A DNA stretch of 64,000 nucleotides from UBA4951 sp963652335. Its GTDB lineage: Bacteria; Bacillota_I; Bacilli_A; RFN20; CAG-826. The notes below the pieces were generated by a model. The model was not told where the DNA came from. It worked only from the letters and a program-made list of their open reading frames with translations, and searched no databases. The DNA is taken from contig CAVJSS010000001.1 in NCBI GenBank assembly GCA_963652335.1, positions 124,001-188,000 on the forward strand. Direction: 5' to 3'. Below, one piece after another: positions 60,669-64,000 of this stretch. The first letter of the stretch is position 1. Each line of letters begins with the position of its first letter. Made by a program: the position numbers and the translations under genes.

Positions 60669-60938
60669 TCTGTTTGATGATGAGTCCTAGCATTCAACTG
60701 AATCGATAATATGAAAAGCAATCGGAAACCACATATTTTCTGTTGGCAGTTCGAGTAATTGCTAAGCTTGTCTTTGCATGTTTCATTCCGTCGATGTCGA
60801 ACGCAAGATACTTTCCACGCCGACATAGTAAGACAATTGTACAATTTCCAAATTAAAATCAGGTTTCTGACAATAAACGGAAACTGCTTTGGGAATTCAC
60901 GGCAGCCAGATATCATTATTGATCACATGGTCTATGTC
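60669..60938 (+). other. Intergenic sequence before the MrcB-like gene
   Basis: No gene of normal quality. A plus frame ends near 60944 with P-D-I-I-I-D-H-M-V-Y-V-W, which may be the tail of a broken gene. Otherwise nothing recognised. Confidence 0.3.
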
Positions 60939-60947
60939 TGGTAAGCT
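60939..60947 (+). promoter_or_regulatory. Extended -10 promoter for a leaderless MrcB/DUF3883 transcript
   Basis: TGG-TAAGCT, six bases (CTGAAT), then ATG 60954. No Shine-Dalgarno site. Confidence 0.5.
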
Positions 60948-60953
60948 CTGAAT

Positions 60954-62171
60954 ATGGAAAGCATCCAACATATTTCGCAACTTTTTAATTTTGTGTTAGC
61001 CAATTACGGCAATGGCTTCAGAAAAATCCAAAGCGGCACGGACCCTAATATTTTAATAGTCACGAGACAAATTCCGGATGCTTTGAAGGATTTATTTCAG
61101 ACTAATAGAAAAGATTTATATATCGCTGGATCATGTGGGAAAGGCCAAAAAACCGATTATCCATGGGTAGCCATTTACAACACGAATATAACGAGAAGCG
61201 CCATGAAAGGTCTTTATATTGTCTATCTATTCAAAAAAGATCTAAGCGGATTTTATCTCACTTTAAACCAAGGCATCACATATTTCGCTAACGCATATGG
61301 GAAAGAGAAATATGAATGCGCAAGAAAAGTAGCGGAATATTTCAAAGACGAAATAGGGGATGACTATTTTTCGAAAAGTCAAATTGACCTAGGCGGAACG
61401 AAGGGAACGTTAGGCTATGGATACGCCCAAACGTCGATATTGTCAAAATTTTATCAGGCTAATAATTTTTCCGATGACGAAATAAAAAGCGATTTGGAAA
61501 GAATGATGAACATATATGACGAACTTGCCGGCGTGTTAGGTGAAGATAATTATGATTATGACAAAGCCATCGACAAGGTTCTCCTTGATTATGATAAGGC
61601 ATTCACTCCGGCCGAAACAGCAATACAGGAGATAAAAAATGAGATTTCGTCTCCTTTGGACGTAGACGTAATCAGGGAATTGGAAGAAGTCGTCCCGAAA
61701 GTTAAGGCTGTCAAAAAATATTCGAAATTGCGTGCGGTGGACGCGATTAAAAAGATCGACTATATCCAAAAAGCAAAATCTGATGCCGAAATTGGGGAGT
61801 TGGGTGAACAATTGGCGTTGGAATACGAAATAAGAAGGCTTACGGCCATCGGCCGCCCAGATTTGGTCAGCCAAGTTCGAAGGGTGTCCATCAAATCCGA
61901 TGCCTTTGGATACGACATAGAATCAGTCGATGTCATTGGGTCCAAAGTTAAAAAGATATACATCGAGGTAAAAACCACGGTCAATAAGTTGGATGTCGAT
62001 TTTCAAGTTTCTAGAAATGAGGTCGAAACCTCAAACGAAAAGAAAGATTCGTATTGCCTTTTTAGGATATATGATGCCAAAAACATAAAGCCGAAATTTT
62101 ACAGAGAGTTTGGCAAAATAGAAGATCATTTCATTTTGAACCCGATAACCTACATGGCACATCATATTTAG
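60954..62171 (+). CDS. MrcB-like (DUF3578) plus DUF3883 protein, putative modification-dependent nuclease
   Basis: 405 residues. Residues about 1-180 match the MrcB/DUF3578 N-terminal type (L-F-N-F-V-L-A-N-Y, W-V-A-I-Y-N, G-L-Y-I-V-Y-L-F, G-Y-A-Q...), a domain of modified-DNA restriction systems (McrB-like). Residues about 280-385 resemble DUF3883, with a PD-(D/E)XK-like core: G-E-L-G-E-Q-L-A-L-E-Y-E, G-Y-D-I-E-S (Asp321) and I-E-V-K-T-T (Glu338, Lys340). A linker with charged helices joins them. No McrC, ATPase or methyltransferase is adjacent. Likely a stand-alone restriction or defence protein in an island beside tRNAs. Confidence 0.8.
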   Translation: MESIQHISQLFNFVLANYGNGFRKIQSGTDPNILIVTRQIPDALKDLFQTNRKDLYIAGSCGKGQKTDYPWVAIYNTNITRSAMKGLYIVYLFKKDLSGFYLTLNQGITYFANAYGKEKYECARKVAEYFKDEIGDDYFSKSQIDLGGTKGTLGYGYAQTSILSKFYQANNFSDDEIKSDLERMMNIYDELAGVLGEDNYDYDKAIDKVLLDYDKAFTPAETAIQEIKNEISSPLDVDVIRELEEVVPKVKAVKKYSKLRAVDAIKKIDYIQKAKSDAEIGELGEQLALEYEIRRLTAIGRPDLVSQVRRVSIKSDAFGYDIESVDVIGSKVKKIYIEVKTTVNKLDVDFQVSRNEVETSNEKKDSYCLFRIYDAKNIKPKFYREFGKIEDHFILNPITYMAHHI

Positions 62172-62295
62172 CGGAGGATGGCAGCGTTTATTAAAATATT
62201 CATGGCTATTTTTATAAGTATCATTTTCGTCTAATTCAAATGGCACGGAACGTCATGAGGCTGCGCTGTTACTGCGCATTGTTAATTAATGGACA

Positions 62296-62332
62296 TTGAA
62301 AAAGGCGCCCATCCTTATGGCTGGACGCCTTT
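62296..62332 (-). terminator. Terminator of the hypA transcript
   Basis: Minus strand AAAGGCG/CGCCTTT stem (62326-62332 with 62301-62307) with an 18-base loop, ending in a T run. Three bases past the hypA stop. Confidence 0.75.
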
Positions 62333-62335
62333 GCT

Positions 62336-62677
62336 TCATACTTCTATTTCTTTTATCTCGACTTGATTGCCGCTTTTTAAGAACGTATGCGGTGATTTGC
62401 AATATGGACAGGTTCTTCCATATTTCACGGTTTCATATTCCTTTTTGCAATCCTCACAGAATGTGACTGCCTTGATAACGTTTATTAGAAGCTCGCAATC
62501 AAGGAGACAATCTTCCTTCTTTTTGGCCCAGTCCCAGATTTCTGAAAGGTAGGAAGGTATGACCGACGAGACTTCGCCGAGGTCAAGGACGACTTTCTTG
62601 ACCTCAGTGACATTATTCTCGATTGCGACGTTCTTCACGTCTTTGATGATATAGAAGACGATTCCGAGCTCGTGCAT
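62336..62677 (-). CDS. hypA: HypA, hydrogenase nickel-insertion protein
   Basis: 113 residues. N-terminal M-H-E (nickel ligand His2) and a zinc domain with C-E-D-C and C-P-Y-C pairs. HypA with HypB loads nickel into [NiFe] hydrogenases. Starts inside the stop of the upstream flavoprotein gene (TAATG), so it is co-translated; the rest of the cluster lies outside the window. Confidence 0.88.
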   Translation of the reverse strand: MHELGIVFYIIKDVKNVAIENNVTEVKKVVLDLGEVSSVIPSYLSEIWDWAKKKEDCLLDCELLINVIKAVTFCEDCKKEYETVKYGRTCPYCKSPHTFLKSGNQVEIKEIEV

Positions 62678-64000
62678 TATTTGTCTTTCTCGTCGGTTTT
62701 CTTGACTTTGATCTTTTTATCACGTTTGAAGAGATATGGAAGAATGCCTTTGAATTTATCCTCGGCTCTATACATCTTCGAACATTCAGGATGGTCGCGG
62801 TGGAGATGGATTGCATCAAACATGCACTTGGTGGTGCAAATTCCACAGCCGATGCACTTATTCGGGTCGACGATGGTAACGCCGCACTTAAGGCAACGAG
62901 AGGTTTCGATCTTGATTTGATCTTCGGTCAAGGTCTTCGAATTGTCCTTGAACGGATCGGTGATGGTAGGATCGACGCCATTGCTTTGCCTGCTGGCAGT
63001 ATCATAGGATTCGGCTCTGATGTCATTGGTGTCCAACGGATAGAACAATCTTTGATCTTTGCCGATGGTCATCGAAGCGCCTCTGCAATATCTATGCAAA
63101 CTATCGGCTGCCTCGTGCCCTTCGGCGATGGCGTCGATGACAAACTTCGGACCATGATAGACGTCGCCTCCGACGAAGATGTCAGGGGTCTTGGTCTGAT
63201 AGGTCTTGGCATCTGCTACTGGGTAATTGCCTCTCCAGAAATCGACTTGTTCGCCTTCTAATAGCTTGCCCCAATTGATGCCTTGACCGATTGCGAAGAT
63301 GACCAAATCCGCATCAAGGGTCAGTAATTCGTTCTCATCATAAGTCGGGGAGAATTTATGTTCTTCGTTAAAGACTGAGACACATTTCTTAAAGACGATT
63401 CCGGACACCTTGCCATCTTTCGCAAGGACTTCTTTTGGACCATACCCAGGATGGAGGATTACGCCATCGGCGATGGCTTCTTCTTGTTCTTGCTTGGAGG
63501 CCGGCATTATGTCTCTCGTTTCAAGGGAAAGCATATGGACGACCTTGGCTCCGGCGCGTTTTGAGACTCTGGCTGCGTCGATGGCGACGTTGCCGCCGCC
63601 AACGACTACGACGTTGTTGAGCTCAAGCTTCTTTTCGCCGCAGTTATAATCATGCAAGAACTCAAGGGCGGTGACGGTGCCGTCGGCATGATCGTTTTCG
63701 ACTCCTGGCCTACGACCTACGTTGCAGCCGATGGAGATATAGAAAGCTTTAAAGCCTTGCTCTCTGAGTTGGGCTATGGTGATGTCTTTTCCGACTTCAA
63801 CGCCTGTTTTGATTTCTACTCCAAGCTCCTTGATAATATCGATTTCGGCGTCGATCAATCTCTTTTCCAATTTATAAGAAGGGATGCCATAGCGCATCAT
63901 TCCGCCTGGATGTTCTTCTTTTTCGAAAACGGTTGGCTTATATCCCAAGGTTGCCAAATAGTAAGCGGCAGATAAGCCGGCTGGGCCGCCGCCGATGATG
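62677..64000 (-). CDS. FAD/Fe-S oxidoreductase, glutamate synthase small-subunit-like (5' end missing)
   Basis: The frame stays open to the window edge; 441 codons are seen, including the start of the FAD fold (I-I-G-G-G-P-A-G-L). Further motifs: F-E-K-E-E-H-P-G-G-M-M-R-Y-G-I-P, V-V-V-G-G-G-N-V-A-I-D-A-A-R (NAD(P) fold) and F-V-G-G-D-V. The C-terminal tail holds C-L-K-C-G and C-I-G-C-G-I-C-T-T-K-C (4Fe-4S). Proteins of this type act as NAD(P)H:acceptor diaphorase units with hydrogenases, formate dehydrogenases or NfnB-like complexes. With hypA next to it, a hydrogenase-related role is likely. Confidence 0.85.
   Translation of the reverse strand, partial: IIGGGPAGLSAAYYLATLGYKPTVFEKEEHPGGMMRYGIPSYKLEKRLIDAEIDIIKELGVEIKTGVEVGKDITIAQLREQGFKAFYISIGCNVGRRPGVENDHADGTVTALEFLHDYNCGEKKLELNNVVVVGGGNVAIDAARVSKRAGAKVVHMLSLETRDIMPASKQEQEEAIADGVILHPGYGPKEVLAKDGKVSGIVFKKCVSVFNEEHKFSPTYDENELLTLDADLVIFAIGQGINWGKLLEGEQVDFWRGNYPVADAKTYQTKTPDIFVGGDVYHGPKFVIDAIAEGHEAADSLHRYCRGASMTIGKDQRLFYPLDTNDIRAESYDTASRQSNGVDPTITDPFKDNSKTLTEDQIKIETSRCLKCGVTIVDPNKCIGCGICTTKCMFDAIHLHRDHPECSKMYRAEDKFKGILPYLFKRDKKIKVKKTDEKDK

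Noticed and set aside
59313..62250. Integrative element using tRNA-Met or tRNA-Ala as attachment site
   Set aside because: No integrase gene and no repeat of the tRNA 3' end was found in the island.

Overview
The window comes from a low-GC Gram-positive bacterium of the Bacilli/'Tenericutes' side of the Firmicutes, most like an uncultured anaerobic gut or rumen lineage. The evidence is Bacillus-like gene order (gmk-priA-...-rsmB-rlmN-prpC-prkC-rpe with rpmB opposed; pepV-trmB-ytpR; ezrA-iscS-thiI beside rpsD and tyrS; infC-rpmI-rplT), an EzrA homologue, a membrane Rnf complex instead of a visible respiratory chain, and the standard genetic code (TGA is a stop, TGG encodes Trp). No rRNA, CRISPR array or insertion sequence was seen. 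|| Layout: 1-5.8 kb is an Rnf operon (C-D-G-E-A-small Cys protein-B) followed by the flavin-attachment enzyme ApbE, a NusG_II protein and a Gx-type S component. 5.8-8.6 kb, minus strand: GNAT, tRNA-Gly, tRNA-Asp, thioredoxin, TraX and a CPBP protease. 8.8-15.5 kb is one 2232-residue membrane-anchored repeat protein of unknown function. 15.5-20 kb: YigZ, Xaa-Pro peptidase, glycerol kinase, DUF5677-like protein. 20-21.7 kb: nucleoside kinase. 21.9-28.7 kb: a complete F-type ATP synthase operon. 28.7-34.3 kb: lipoprotein thioredoxin, pyrophosphatase, RqcH-like protein, Gmk, PriA. 34.4-40.3 kb: translation/signalling operon with an RsmB-like protein lacking its catalytic cysteines. 40.4-51.4 kb: rpmB, leuS, coaX and a pantothenate-type transporter, pepV, trmB, ytpR, pncB, a LacI regulator, tyrS. 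51.4-59.5 kb: rpsD, ezrA, iscS, thiI, infC operon, acetyltransferase, MGMT, tRNA-Ala, tRNA-Met. 59.5-62.2 kb is a decayed accessory island next to the tRNAs, holding a Sel1-repeat pseudogene and an intact MrcB/DUF3883 restriction-like gene. 62.3-64 kb: HypA and an Fe-S flavoprotein running off the end. || How it fits together: Rnf (ferredoxin:NAD oxidoreductase, ion pump) and an F-ATP synthase whose c subunit carries a two-carboxylate, sodium-type site suggest Na+-based energy conservation in a fermenter. Several conserved machines look reduced or altered: RnfB without ferredoxin domains, epsilon without its C-terminal hairpin, PrkC without membrane or PASTA parts, RqcH with an altered DR motif, and an RsmB pseudoenzyme. 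|| The most system-like signal spans the window: nine genes lack a Shine-Dalgarno site and have a -10 hexamer ending 6-7 bases before the start codon, often as an extended TGn -10, which predicts many leaderless mRNAs. infC appears to start at a non-canonical AUA. All assignments are by eye from sequence and conserved motifs; no searches were run.
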